64,000 nucleotides of DNA from Dioscorea cayenensis subsp. rotundata. Taxonomy: Eukaryota; Streptophyta; Magnoliopsida; Dioscoreales; Dioscoreaceae. Under the pieces are notes generated by a model. The model was not told the DNA's origin, searched no databases, and worked only from the letters and a program-made list of their open reading frames with translations. Below, one piece after another: positions 11,462-24,000 of the stretch. Location: NCBI RefSeq assembly GCF_009730915.1, contig NC_052475.1, forward strand, positions 2,356,001 to 2,420,000, in the 5' to 3' direction. A program made the position numbers and the translations under genes. The first letter of the stretch is position 1. Each line of letters opens with the position of its first letter.

Positions 11462-12896
11462 TTTGTTGGTGTGGTGGATAAAATTTATTATTCTATTTAC
11501 ACAATAACATATTATTTGTAACGAGTGGTACCAGCCCATTACAAAAGATATATTAAGTTCAAGTCCCCCGAATACATATAGCAATAATGGTGACGATTCC
11601 CAGTATAAATATAAGCTTATAATTCAAAATCTTGTATTGTTGAGTCATGATGTACGTGCTGGATAATTAATTCATAGAAATATTTTATTCACTTTTTTTT
11701 CTTTTTAGTATATGCCTTCTCATCATCATTCCAATGATTTTTTTAAAAAAGTTTTTTAAAATTTAAATTGAGAAATTGTACATTATAAAATGAATGATTT
11801 AAATATATTATTTTATTATCATATAATAATTATTTAATAGATTAATACAAATATATACTCATTATGAATTAAATTTTAAAAAACAACAATAGAAAAGAAA
11901 AAAAAAATTATGAAAAAATATCTTCACCACAAAGCATACACATACACATATAAGGTTACAAACCAACCAAGCAGCTCACAAGCTACTTGAAACTTAATTC
12001 TAAAAAATCTTGTTCATTGAGTAAATCAACCAAGCTCGAGGTTGACTTTTGAGCTCGAACAATTAATCGAGCCAAGCCTAAACTATATACTACTCGTCTC
12101 ATTAAGGCTTGTGATCAAGCTTATGAGTAGACTCGTGAGGAGCTTGCTTGCAAATCTACGAATGAGTATATTAAATAATCTTGATGATGAACAAATTTAC
12201 GCCAGAGTTTGTTAAACAAAATTGCTAAATAAGCGGTTTTTTTTACCAACCAACATATATGATTAAAAAGTTTTTATAAAAAACATGCTGAAAAATATAT
12301 TACTTATTATGTTAAATGAGATGGTGTGTTCTTTAAACAACCAATCCTATCTTACGAATGATGCAAATGATATTAACCCATCTCTAAATAGTCTAACTTA
12401 TATTAACCAATTGCAGTATATAATTGTTATTTGTTACTGTAGCTTACTTTGTGGAATTTAACTTTAGTTACAAATAAATATCTACTCGTAAGTACAGAAA
12501 TAAACACATCTTAAAATAGTAAAAATACATTAAAAAAAATCTAAATTAGCATCAATCCCTACCTAAATTGAGATGGGTCTTTCAACAATTAAATGATGTG
12601 CACAACCTAAATCAATTTTTTTGATTGCCCAATTTAGAAGAAAATAAAATTGTGATATTAACCAATTTCTAAGTAGTCTAAATTATGTTAATTAATTGTC
12701 GTACATAATTGTTAAACAGTTGTTAAAATAATGAGATTTGATTATAGTTAAAAATAAAAAAATCTAACCATAGATAAAATATATGTATATATATAAACAT
12801 ATACTTGTTATTGTGTATGCTTATGTTTTTCATTTTGTCTTGTAAACGTAAAATTTGCTTAATTCCAAAACAGGGGAAAGTCAATAATTATTATCT
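11462..12896. other. AT-rich spacer with weak repeats
   Basis: No gene is visible. About 11990-12180 is rich in AGCTCGAG/CTTGAGC-like words, a style common in decayed hAT-type MITEs, but I could not fix its ends. Stretches near 12375-12435 and 12660-12720 resemble each other (TAAATAGTCTAA then TTAACCAATTG) and are about 285 bp apart. Confidence 0.5.
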
Positions 12897-15800
12897 TTTT
12901 TGAAAAGCAATAACCAGACTTGCCATTAAACATGGAGAAGAGAAGACAGATGGGTTGGATCAAGGATGGTCCAACGTCTTCACGCACTCATAAAGCATGC
13001 TGCCTTAGCGATAGCATCAGTAGCTCCAGCTCCGTTCGCTGAGCGCCTAATATGACAACAAAAAAACATTTGAAAGGTTTGAGAGTAAGTAACTACAATC
13101 AGTTACAATAAGGCCTAAATTTGAGTTCATGCTGTTGCAGTTGTTGATAGCCTTGACCACATATTCAGCATCGCATTCAAGGATCACATTTCATAGGTGA
13201 AATTCTTTTAACCACAATAACGCTTCCCTGATTGCAAGCGTTTTAGCCAACATAACATCAATTACGGAAGGCCATGAAATTCCATCAACTACCAAGGTTT
13301 GAGGATCAGGACCACGCAACAGCCCGGCCAAGCCTGATTTGTTTAGCTTGGTCTTAATGGCAGCATCTATATTCATCTTTAGCCAACCCTGTGTCGGTGG
13401 CAACCAAACTTGATTTAGGTCTTGTTGGTCATGTAATCTTGTGACCAATGGCAAGTTCCTAGAAACTTGCCATTGGTGAAGGAAACATGATGCCGCTGAT
13501 AAAGCTATCATCGCTGGAGTGTGTTCGCCTTCCCAAAAGGCCTCATTTCTATGCTTCCAAATAGTAGAACAAATCACAGAGAACATTGCACATTGCTCAT
13601 GAGATGAATTCTGGAACACATAGGAAAATAAAGATCTCAGAGAGGAATGTGTTCCTACCTGGTTTGCCCACCTAGCCTCATTCCAATATTCCCGAGCATA
13701 GAAACATTCCCACAGAATATGAATGTTGGATTCCGGAGCATTGTTACAGACACAACATAGAGGATCCACTTCAATATGTCTTGCTATTAATATCTCTTTA
13801 GTTGGGACTCGGGAGACAACTAGACCCCGCTCTCCACATGAAATCCTTCACTCGTGGTGGAATATTCAACTTCCATAGCTTCATCCAGAATGTAGCCATA
13901 TTGTGATCCTGCCATGGAGAATCTTGGTTGGTTAATAATTGGTACGCATCCTTCACCTTAAATTGATCCTTCTTGTCTGGCCACCAATAAAGACTATCGA
14001 TCACATTTCGAATGCTTAATGGAATTTGGAGAATTAGCTCTCTGTCTCGCATGTTAAAATTTGTCAACATTGAATTATTCCAACCCATACCACCCTCCTA
14101 CATTAACTCTGCTACCATCTCTATTCTTGAATTTGTTGATTGCTCTGTAGTTACCCGTGGACAATTCACATCAGGTAGCCATGGAGAATGCCATATCAAG
14201 GTTGAATGACCATTACCTACCCTCCATCAAGTCCCCTTACGAATTACTTCCTGCATCGCCATTAAACTTCGCCATGAATAACTTGGCTTATGACCCAAAC
14301 TGGCCTCTAAAAACGAGGATGACGGATAATATCTTGCCTTTAGAACCCTGCCAACAAGGGAATTTGGCAATGTACAAGCCTCCATGACTGTTTTGCCAGT
14401 AAAGCCAAGTTAAATTCATGAAGTTTTTTAAATCCCAGGCCTCCATTCTCCTTTTCTTGACATAAAAAGTCCCATCTCTTCCAGTTCATACTCTTGCCAT
14501 GTTCCTTTTTGTTTTCCCACCAAAAGCTATTCATCATTCTCTTTAGATCCTTGCAGAACTCCTGCAAAACTAAATAGATACTCATACAATAATTTTGTAT
14601 GGCTTGAATAACTGATTTAAGAAAAACTGTCTTTCCTGCCCGAGATAAGAGCTTAGACATCCAATTCTGTAGCCTGCCCCATATTCTGTCTCGAATGAAG
14701 TTGAACGCTTTGTTTTTCCTTCTGCCAATGCCCAACGGGATACCCAAATACTTTATCTAAGCAACATATTCCACAATCTGGAGAGTATTATAAACCCGTA
14801 ATCGAACTTGTGATGGAGTATTAGGACTAAAAATGATTATAGATTTTTGATGATTGATCTCTAGCCCTGATGCCCTCTGAAATAAACTCAATATATGCTT
14901 CATCGTTTCAGCTTTTCTTATATCTGTTTTGAAAAAAAAAATAGACTATCATTAGCAAATAGAAGGCTTGTAATTTGTGGAGCCTCTCGTGCCACTTTAC
15001 ATCCATGTATGGTTCCCATATTAACAAAACGGTCCGTCAAACATGTGAATCCTTCTACACAAATAATAAATAAGAGAGGTGACAATGAGTCACCTTGACG
15101 AAGGCCCCTTTGTGGAAGGATAATCTCCGATAATGATGAACCAATCGACACTCTGAATGTAACAATATTAACACAAACCATAAACATTCAAATCCAGGTT
15201 GAGGGGAAATCCATAGGTACAAGCATTGCTTCCAAGAATGACCATTCTACTCGATCATATGCCTTGCTCAAATCAATTTTCAAAGCTGCAATACTCATTT
15301 TACCTTGGGTTTTCCGATGTAGATAATGCACTAATTATGTAGCTATGAGAGCATTATCAGAGATGCATCTCCTAGAATAAAAGCATTTGGATTCTCCGAT
15401 ATGATGAATAATATTCCGCAACCTGTTAGTCAACATTTTACTCACAATTTTATACAATACATTACAAAGTGCTATAGGCCTAAGTTCTGATAAGATAGTA
15501 GGTTTGTAGACCTTCGGAATCAAAACCAGAATTGTTTCATTCACTTCCTGTGGAAAGGCTTGATCTCGGAGCCAAGTAAGGCATGATGATGTCACATCCT
15601 GTCCAATGATATCCCAATAATGTTGAAAAAAGCCAGCATTAAGACTATCCATACCTAGGGCTTTATCTGGATGAATAGCGAACACTGCTTCTTTAACCTC
15701 CTGTGGTGTAAAATCAGCCGACAGATAAACCCGGTCTGCATTCGAGAGCCGTTTCTCCAACTCGTTAGTAACCAATTCTGGATAGTTCAATCGTGAATTA

Positions 15801-16250
15801 TATAGAGAGCGAAAGTAGGAAGCCACCATCCCCTGTAATCCATTGGACAAAGTTCTTTACACCCCCTCCTCATCCTTCAGTTTTGTAATACTATTATTCT
15901 TCCACCTATGAGAAGCTTGGGCATGAAAGTATTTTGAATTCTGATCCCCATCTTTGAGCCAAAAGGTCTTAGCCTTCTGTTTCCAATAAATTTCCTGTTG
16001 GTTCAGAATATCATAATACTCATCTCTTGCTTTGAAAAATTCAGAATTACCCTCCCCCTACCTCGCATCGACCTCACCATCTTCTCTTTGTGAAACTTTA
16101 ACCTCCTTCTGAATTGGCCTGTGTGATTCACTCCCCAACATACCAATGCTTGCCCACATCGATACATTTTCTTCATCATAGAACATGCGTCATTGCCTGT
16201 CCAGCTCGCTGAGATCACATTGCGACATTCTTCATTATTCATTATTCTTC
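12897..16250 (-). mobile_element. 5'-truncated, decayed L1-type LINE, 3.35 kb
   Basis: The minus strand encodes the plant LINE order: reverse transcriptase, zf-RVT, then RNase H. The 3' end is marked by a short A-tail (T-run at 12896-12901 on +). Flanking the element, AATAATTATTATCT (12883-12896) matches GATAATTGTTATCT (16251-16264) at 12 of 14 positions, read as the target-site duplication. The 5' part (ORF1 and endonuclease) is missing, as usual for incomplete reverse transcription. Several stops and frame changes make it inactive. Confidence 0.88.
12990..16242 (-). pseudogene. LINE reverse transcriptase / RNase H polyprotein remnant
   Basis: Broken coding order, read leftwards: 16242-15851 holds the linker before the RT (words such as DGDQNSKYFHAQASHRW); 15850-15335 the RT N-part (DKALGMDSLNAGFF, LIPKV, LRPIALCN); 15187-14918 the palm (RGLRQGDSLSPLLF, LLFANDS); 14747-14340 the thumb and connection ([21 protein letters not shown]); 14088-13798 the zf-RVT start (VKDFMWRAG); 13769-13191 the zf-RVT Cys residues and RNase H (LKMNIDAAIK); and the RNase H tail runs on to about 12990 in another frame. 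The catalytic (Y/F)ADD is changed to FAND, so even an unbroken frame would lack a key Asp. Confidence 0.85.
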
Positions 16251-16264
16251 GATAATTGTTATCT

Positions 16265-17269
16265 TGAACTAAGATAAAAAAATTTATAAAATCTTTTAAT
16301 AAGAATTAGTGTTGGAGAAGGAAATAAGTATTTTCTTGGGTTGTGACGGTGTTAGTGAAAATATAGCCTAGGCGAAATAATAATGATTTTTTAAATCTAT
16401 ATTTTTTATTAAATAATAAATTCCATAATAAAAATATAAAATATAAAACATCATCAATAATTACAAGTAAGCTGCTATTAAAACCCCTAAAACCAAGAGC
16501 GGTGGTTGGAATAAAAAGAGATAGATGGAGGAGGTTTGAGAGAAAGATGAGCAAATGATTATTCTCCCTATCTCTTAAACTAACCCCTTATAAAAACAAA
16601 ACAAACACATAACAAACATAACAAACTATCTTAACTTATAACATCTAATTTATTAAAACTAATACGAAATAGCCATGTTTATCTTTTGAGTGCATTTGCA
16701 CACAAACAATATGCAATTTATTTGGAAAAACATGATAGATCCTTAATTTTGAAAGATAAAAAAAAAACAAAGATAATTAGGAAAATGAAAAATGGATGAT
16801 ATTTACCTGTGTTTCTTAATTAATCAACATTATTTTTGATTTATTTATAACATATGCTATATTTTATTTTTTGGTATTGTAAACGTATTCTTTATGGTAT
16901 AGTTTTTAATGTAGAATGTAAAAAAACCGTTCATGCTGTATTTTTATTCAAATTGTCCAACTAAACTACTTATAATGTAATATCTGAATATATATCACAT
17001 CGTTAATTTGCACCATACTAAACTAATTTAATGCTAACATTAAAATTGTAATCTTAGAATCCTAACGTAAAATTTATTGTATTTTAATATTATCATAAAT
17101 AAATTAAATAAATAATTTATATATTTAAAAAACCGTTAAAATTTTTAAAATTATATTTATATGATAAGATAATCAATAGATTATGATTATTTGAATAAGA
17201 TAATTAATAAATGAACATTTTAAATATAATTCTTTAAAAAACATGAATTTTGGGGCCAAATCATATTTA
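16265..17269. other. AT-rich spacer
   Basis: I see no gene, RNA or bounded element. The small minus-strand open frame near 16306-16554 has no recognisable domain. Confidence 0.55.
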
Positions 17270-17607
17270 GGGCTTGTTTGGATGAGCTTTTGGAAAACCC
17301 AGAAGTGCTTTTTTATAAGTTAAGCACTTCTGGGTTCAAAAAAAGTTGTTTGTATTGGCTTTTCTGCAAAAGCAGAAGCTGTAAAAATAAGCTAAAAAAC
17401 AGCTTTTTTTCAGAAGCTGCTCATCACTAGCTTCTGAAAAAAGCTGTTTTTCAGCTTTTTTTACAGCTTCTGCTTTTACAGAAAAGCTAATACAAACACA
17501 AAATATAAAAAAGTGCTTAACTTACTCTGGAAAAGCACTTTTTCCAGAAGCACTTCTATTAAACTTTAAAAAAGTGTTTTTTTTGAGAAGCCAACCCAAA
17601 CAAGGCC
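17270..17607. mobile_element. PIF/Harbinger-like fold-back MITE, 338 bp
   Basis: TTA flanks both ends (17267-17269 and 17608-17610). The left end GGGCTTGTTTGGATGAGCTT pairs with the reverse complement of the right end, GGCCTTGTTTGGGTTGGCTT. The inverted repeat extends inwards over almost the whole element (AGCACTTCTGG, TTTCTGCAAAAGCAGAAGC), so a transcript would fold into one long hairpin. It lies about 220 bp upstream of the BRR2 TATA box. Confidence 0.85.
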
Positions 17608-17833
17608 TTATTATATTGTCATAAACATTATAGAACAATTTTTTTTATATTTTAATATTATCATTATTAAATTATATAAAATAAATTTATAAAAAAATAA
17701 TTAAAAAGTTTAAGATAAGACATAACATAACAAAAAATATAATTTTAATAAATATTAATTAAATTATATCGGATCTGGATATCGGGTCAGACTATTCATA
17801 CCCGACCCGTTATTGTTGCCGCCTCAACGCGAT

Positions 17834-17842
17834 CTTTATAAA
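17834..17842 (+). promoter_or_regulatory. TATA box of the BRR2 gene
   Basis: TTTATAAAT lies about 170 bp upstream of the ATG and just before a (TC)n run. A leader with AAACCCTAG words follows. These are telo-box-like motifs, frequent in plant translation and RNA-processing genes. Confidence 0.6.
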
Positions 17843-17856
17843 TCTCTCTCTCTCTC

Positions 17857-17974
17857 TCTCGCAAGCATCTAAATCTCAAAACCCTAGAAATCGAATTCGA
17901 CCCTTCGTCCTCTCGCAAGCATCTAAATCTCAAAACCCTAGAAAACCCTAGAAATCGAATTCGACCCTTCGTCC
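17857..17974 (+). repeat. 54-bp tandem duplication in the BRR2 leader
   Basis: TCTCGCAAGCATCTAAATCT begins at 17857 and again at 17911. Both copies run through AAACCCTAG and TCGAATTCGACCCTTCGTCC. The second copy carries about ten extra bases because the AAACCCTAG word is itself doubled. Confidence 0.9.
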
Positions 17975-18013
17975 TCGCTAATCTTCTCAGAGTGTGAGCG
18001 TCCGGTAGCGGCA

Positions 18014-21000
18014 ATGGCCCATCTGGGCGGCGGTGCGGAGGCGCACGCACGGTTCAAGCAGTACGAGTATCGCGCCAACTCTAGCCTTGTCCTCACCACC
18101 GACTCCCGGCCCCGTGACACCCATGAGCCCACCGGCGAGCCGGAGTCCCTCTGGGGAAAGATCGATCCCAAGCACTTCGGGGATCGTGTCTACCGTGGAA
18201 AGCCCCCGGAGCTCGAGGAGAAGTTGAAGAAATCTAAGAAGAAGAAGGAGCGTGACCCTGCTGCTCTCGAGCAGGAGCCGCGCAAGGAGAGCAAGCGCCG
18301 TCGTGTCCTCCAGGAGGAGAGCGTGCTTTCTCTTGCTGATGATGCCGTCTACCAGCCCAAAACAAAGGAGACCCGTGCGGCCTATGAAGCTTTGCTTAGT
18401 GTGATCCAGCAGCAGTTTGGTGGGCAGCCGCAGGATGTGCTCAGTGGCGCGGCTGATGAGGTACTGGCGGTACTGAAGAACGAGAAGTTCAAGAATCCTG
18501 ATAAGAAGAAGGAGATAGAGAAGCTTTTGAATCCAATTTCGAACCAGCTCTTTGATCAGCTTGTTTCTATTGGGAGGCTGATCACTGACTATCAAGATGG
18601 GGGTGATGCTGCGGCTCCGGCTCCGGCTGATGGGAATGAAGAGGCGCTTGATGATGATATTGGTGTTGCTGTGGAGTTTGAGGAGGATGAGGAGGAAGAA
18701 GAGAGTGATTATGATCAGGTATTCATTACTTCTCCCTTCTATTGTTTGTTTTCTATGCTTTTCTTATGTGTAGTAATGGAGTTTTATCCCATGTTCATGT
18801 TCAGGTCCAGGAGGAATCAGAAAACGAAGATGAAGAGGGCCAGGAGCAGAATGGATCTGGTGCTATGCAGATGGGCGGGATTGATGATGATGACTTGGAA
18901 GAGGCCAATGAGGGCCTTGCGTTGAATGTTCAAGACATCGATGCTTATTGGCTTCAAAGGAAAATCTCTCAAGCTTATGAGGAGATAGATCCCCAGCAAA
19001 GCCAAAAACTTGCAGAAGAAGTGCTGGAGATATTGGCTGAAGGTGATGATCGGGATGTTGAGAACCGGCTTGTGATGCTTCTGGATTATGACAAGTTTGA
19101 TCTCATTAAGTTGCTTTTGAGGAACCGGCTGAAGATCGTGTGGTGTACTAGATTGGCAAGGGCTGAAGACCAGGAGCAAAGGAAGAAGATTGAAGAAGAA
19201 ATGACTACTATGGGTCCAGGCCTTGCTACTATCTTGGAACAGCTGCATGCCACAAGAGCATCTGCAAAGGAGAGACAGAAGAACTTGGAGAAGAGCATTA
19301 GGGAAGAGGCAAGGCGGTTAAAGGATGAGAGGAATGGTACTGATGGAGATGAGGGTCGACGGGTCATTGATAGGGATGCAGACAATGGGTGGTTGAAGGG
19401 GCAACGGCAGCTGCTTGACCTTGATAGCCTCGCATTTCATCAAGGTGGTCTATTGATGGCAAACAAAAAGTGTGAGCTTCCTATGGGATCTTATAGAGCC
19501 AATCAGAAGGGTTACGAGGAGGTCTATGTTCCTTCTTTGAAACCAAAACCATTTGCTGATGGAGAGGAGCTGATTAGGATATCCATGATGCCTGAGTGGG
19601 CGCAACCAGCTTTTGAAGGGATGAAGCAACTGAACAGAGTGCAGAGCAGAGTCTATGAGACGGCCCTCTTCAGCCCTGAGAATATACTTCTTTGTGCTCC
19701 AACCGGTGCTGGAAAAACAAATGTTGCCATGCTGACCATACTTCATGAGCTTGGTATGCATCAATCTGAGAACCCAGATGAGCCGTTTAGCAAGAAGATT
19801 ATTTATGTGGCGCCAATGAAAGCTCTGGTTGCAGAAGTGGTTGGAAATTTATCGCATCGCTTGAAGTCTTATAATATAGTTGTTAAGGAGCTTAGTGGAG
19901 ATCATTCTCTCACTCGTCAACAGATTGAAGAGACTCATATAATTGTGACAACACCAGAGAAGTGGGATATTGTCACCAGAAAATCAGGTGATAGAACTTA
20001 TACACAGCTTGTGAAACTTCTCATTATTGATGAAATTCATCTTCTTCATGATAACAGAGGACCTGTCCTTGAAAGTATTGTTGCTAGGACAGTTAGGCAG
20101 ATAGAAACCACTAAAGAGCACATTCGTCTAGTAGGCCTATCTGCAACTCTTCCAAACTATGAAGATGTGGCATTGTTTCTACGCGTGGATCGATCTAAAG
20201 GTCTTTTCTATTTTGACAACAGCTATAGGCCCTGTCCACTTGCGCAGCAGTACATTGGAATCACTGTGAAGAAACCCTTGCAGCGGTTTCAATTGATGAA
20301 TGAAATATGTTATGATAAGGTTATGGGTGCTGCTGGAAAGCATCAAGTGCTTATCTTTGTCCACTCAAGGAAGGAAACTGCAAAAACTGCCCGGGCGATA
20401 CGAGACACTGCTCTGGCAAATGATACGTTAGGTAGGTTTTTGAGGGATGACGGTGCAAGCCGTGAAATTCTTCAGAATCAAACAGAATTGGTCAAGAGTA
20501 ATGATTTGAAAGACCTCTTGCCTTATGGGTTTGCAATTCACCATGCTGGGATGACAAGGCCAGACCGATCTCTGGTTGAGGATCTTTTTGCTGATGGTCA
20601 TGTGCAAGTGTTGGTGTCAACTGCCACCCTTGCGTGGGGTGTTAACTTGCCAGCACACACAGTGATCATTAAGGGGACTCAGGTTTATAATCCAGAGAAA
20701 GGAGCATGGACTGAATTGAGCCCCTTGGATGTTATGCAGATGCTTGGGCGTGCAGGAAGGCCTCAATATGATTCCTATGGAGATGGAATAATTCTGACAG
20801 GGCATACTGAGTTGCAGTATTATCTCTCTCTCATGAATCAACAACTTCCTATTGAGAGCCAGTTTGTGTCTAAATTGGCTGACCAGTTAAATGCAGAGAT
20901 AGTTCTTGGGACTGTGCAGAATGCCAGAGAAGCATGTACTTGGATTGGGTACACATACTTGTATATAAGAATGCTTCGTAATCCAACTCTTTATGGTTTA

Positions 21001-24000
21001 CCTGCTGATATTTTGGAGAAAGATACAAATTTGGAGGAAAGAAGAGCTGATCTCGTAAGTCTTTGACACTAATTCGTTATAATATTTATGCTGTTTTTGT
21101 GTGTGTGTGTGTGTGTGTGTGTTTGGCACCAATTCCTTATAGTACTTACGTTAGTTTCATTACATTCTGTTTTATTACTTATTACTACCTTGTGCATGCG
21201 TGCGTGTGCCAACCTAAATAATCTACTTGTATGCTTTTTGCAACTACTGGCATTTTGCTTGTGTGTTTGTAGATATCTTTGCATACCTTTTTCATCTACA
21301 TACACAAATACAGATACATCTGCTGCCTATATATACTAACAAATAGCATGCCGATTGTGTTTGTAGTTTTTTCTCTGTTCATGCCTCTTTCTTGTTGCTA
21401 CTTATGATTCTGTGATATATATTTGTTTGCTTTGCTCCTCGCTTGATGATCATGTCCATGCATTTATAGACCTGAGTATAGAATATTTTTTTATGCAATA
21501 AAAGCTTAAGAGTTTTACTTAAGTCTAAGTATGAAGTAGAGTAGAAGCAAGGGAGCCGGGGAAATCTTTTCCTGAGCCGCCTGCTTCTCTATGTACTAAT
21601 GGGTGGTCAAGGAAACCAGTGGCATGAAACTAGACCATCCGTGTTTTTAAAGAGGCTGTTGAACTACCTCCCTTCTGTCTTTTATCTTCAGATATTGCAG
21701 TTTAGAGATAGCCCCATCTAGCGCCAAGTTATGAACCAAATAATGTTATTCTGTTTTATTTTGTTCAGATTTTCTGTTAGCAGTGTCTAAGGTTGGATTG
21801 TTTAATGTCTTATCTTTCTTTTTCTCCATTTTAGTTAGTTGTGCTTCCTCATTTTTATTTTTCTTTTCTTCTACAGATCCATTCTGCCGCAAGCATCTTG
21901 GATAGGAATAATTTGATCAAGTATGACAGGAAAAGTGGGTATTTCCAGGTCACTGATCTGGGTAGGATTGCTAGTTATTACTATATAACACATGGGACAA
22001 TCTCGACTTACAATGAGTATCTGAAGCCAACGATGGGTGACATTGAACTTTGCCGGCTCTTTTCACTCAGTGAAGAATTTAAATATGTTGCAGTTAGGCA
22101 GGATGAAAAGATGGAACTTGCAAAGCTCTTGGATCGGGTTCCTATTCCTGTGAAAGAAAGCTTGGAAGAGCCAAGTGCAAAGATCAATGTTTTGCTACAA
22201 GCATACATAGCAGGTTTGAAGCTTGAAGGGCTTTCATTGACATCTGATATGGTTTACATCAGACAGGTATTTCTTATTTTTATGCTTTAAGTTTACCTCA
22301 TATGCTGTACCTTTTAGCATCTCCTTATTGTGTTTATCATTGGTTGTCCTTGACCTGATTCATGTCTGATTATTTTTGCAGAGTGCTGGGCGGCTGCTCC
22401 GAGCGTTGTTTGAGATTGTGTTGAAGAGGGGTTGGGCTCAACTTGCTGAAAGAGCTTTGAATATGTGCAAGATGGTTGATAAACGCATGTGGAGTGTCCA
22501 AACACCTCTTCGACAGTTTGCTGGTATACCAAATGAAATTTTGATGAAATTAGAGAAGAAGGATTTAGCTTGGGAAAGGTACTATGATCTATCTTCACAG
22601 GAGATTGGAGAGTTGATTCGCTACCAAAAGATGGGGAGAACCCTTCACAAGAATATACATCAGTTGCCGAAGCTTAATCTTGCAGCTCGTGTTCAACCAA
22701 TCACTCGAACAATTTTGGGTTTTGAGCTGACAATAACCCCTGATTTCCAATGGGATGACAAGGTTCATGGGTATGTGGAGCCATTTTGGGTTATTGTTGA
22801 GGATAATGATGGTGAATTCATCCTTCATCATGAGTATTTCATGCTGAAGAAGCAGTACATTGATGAAGATCACACCTTGAACTTCACTGTGCCAATCTAT
22901 GAGCCATTACCTCCCCAGTATTTTATCCGTGTTGTGTCTGACAAGTGGCTTGGATCTCTGACTGTCTTACCTGTCTGTTTCCGACATCTGATTTTACCTG
23001 AGAAATACCCACCACCAACTGAGCTACTGGATTTGCAACCTCTTCCAGTGACGGCCTTGAGGAATCCTTTGTATGAAGCTTTGTATGGCACATTCAAGCA
23101 TTTCAACCCTATACAAACACAGGTCTTCACTGTCTTGTATAACACAGATGACAATGTTTTGGTCGCAGCTCCGACAGGTAGTGGGAAGACTATTTGTGCT
23201 GAGTTTGCATTGTTGCGAAATCATCAAAAAGGTCCAGAAAGTATCATGCGTGCTGTGTACATTGCTCCAATAGAAGCTCTAGCCAAGGAAAGATATCTTG
23301 AATGGAAGGAGAAGTTTGGAAAGGGCCTTGGCATGAATGTGGTTGAGTTAACCGGTGAAACTGCTACAGACTTGAAGTTGCTTGAAAGAGGACAAATTAT
23401 TATTAGCACTCCCGAGAAATGGGATGCCCTCTCTCGAAGATGGAAACAGCGAAAGCATGTTCAACAGGTCAGCCTTTTCATTGTTGATGAGCTTCATTTG
23501 ATTGGTGGATCAATGGGTCCTATATTGGAAATAATTGTCTCTAGGATGAGGCGTATTGCAAGTCAAATTGGAAACAGTATCCGGATAGTAGCACTTTCGG
23601 CTTCTCTTGCAAACGCCAAAGATCTAGGAGAATGGATTGGTGCCACTTCTCATGGTCTCTTCAATTTTCCTCCTGGTGTACGACCTGTTCCTCTTGAGAT
23701 ACACATTCAAGGTGTTGATATAGCAAATTTTGAGGCAAGAATGCAAGCAATGACTAAGCCAACATACACAGCAATTGTCCAGCATGCGAAGAATGGCAAG
23801 CCTGCATTAATATTTGTTCCAACAAGGAAGCATGCAAGACTGACTGCCATTGACTTGATGACCTATTCAATTGCTGACAGTGGGGAGAAGCCTGCATTTC
23901 TTCTTGGCTCAATAGAAGAAATGGAAACTTTTATTTCAGGTGTCAAAGAGGATGTCTTAAAAAATACACTTTCTCATGGCATTGGTTTCTTGCATGAGGG

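Noticed and set aside
17796-18595. Minus-strand frames opposite BRR2 exon 1
   Set aside because: Shadows of GC-rich coding sequence. The plus frame carries the known protein.
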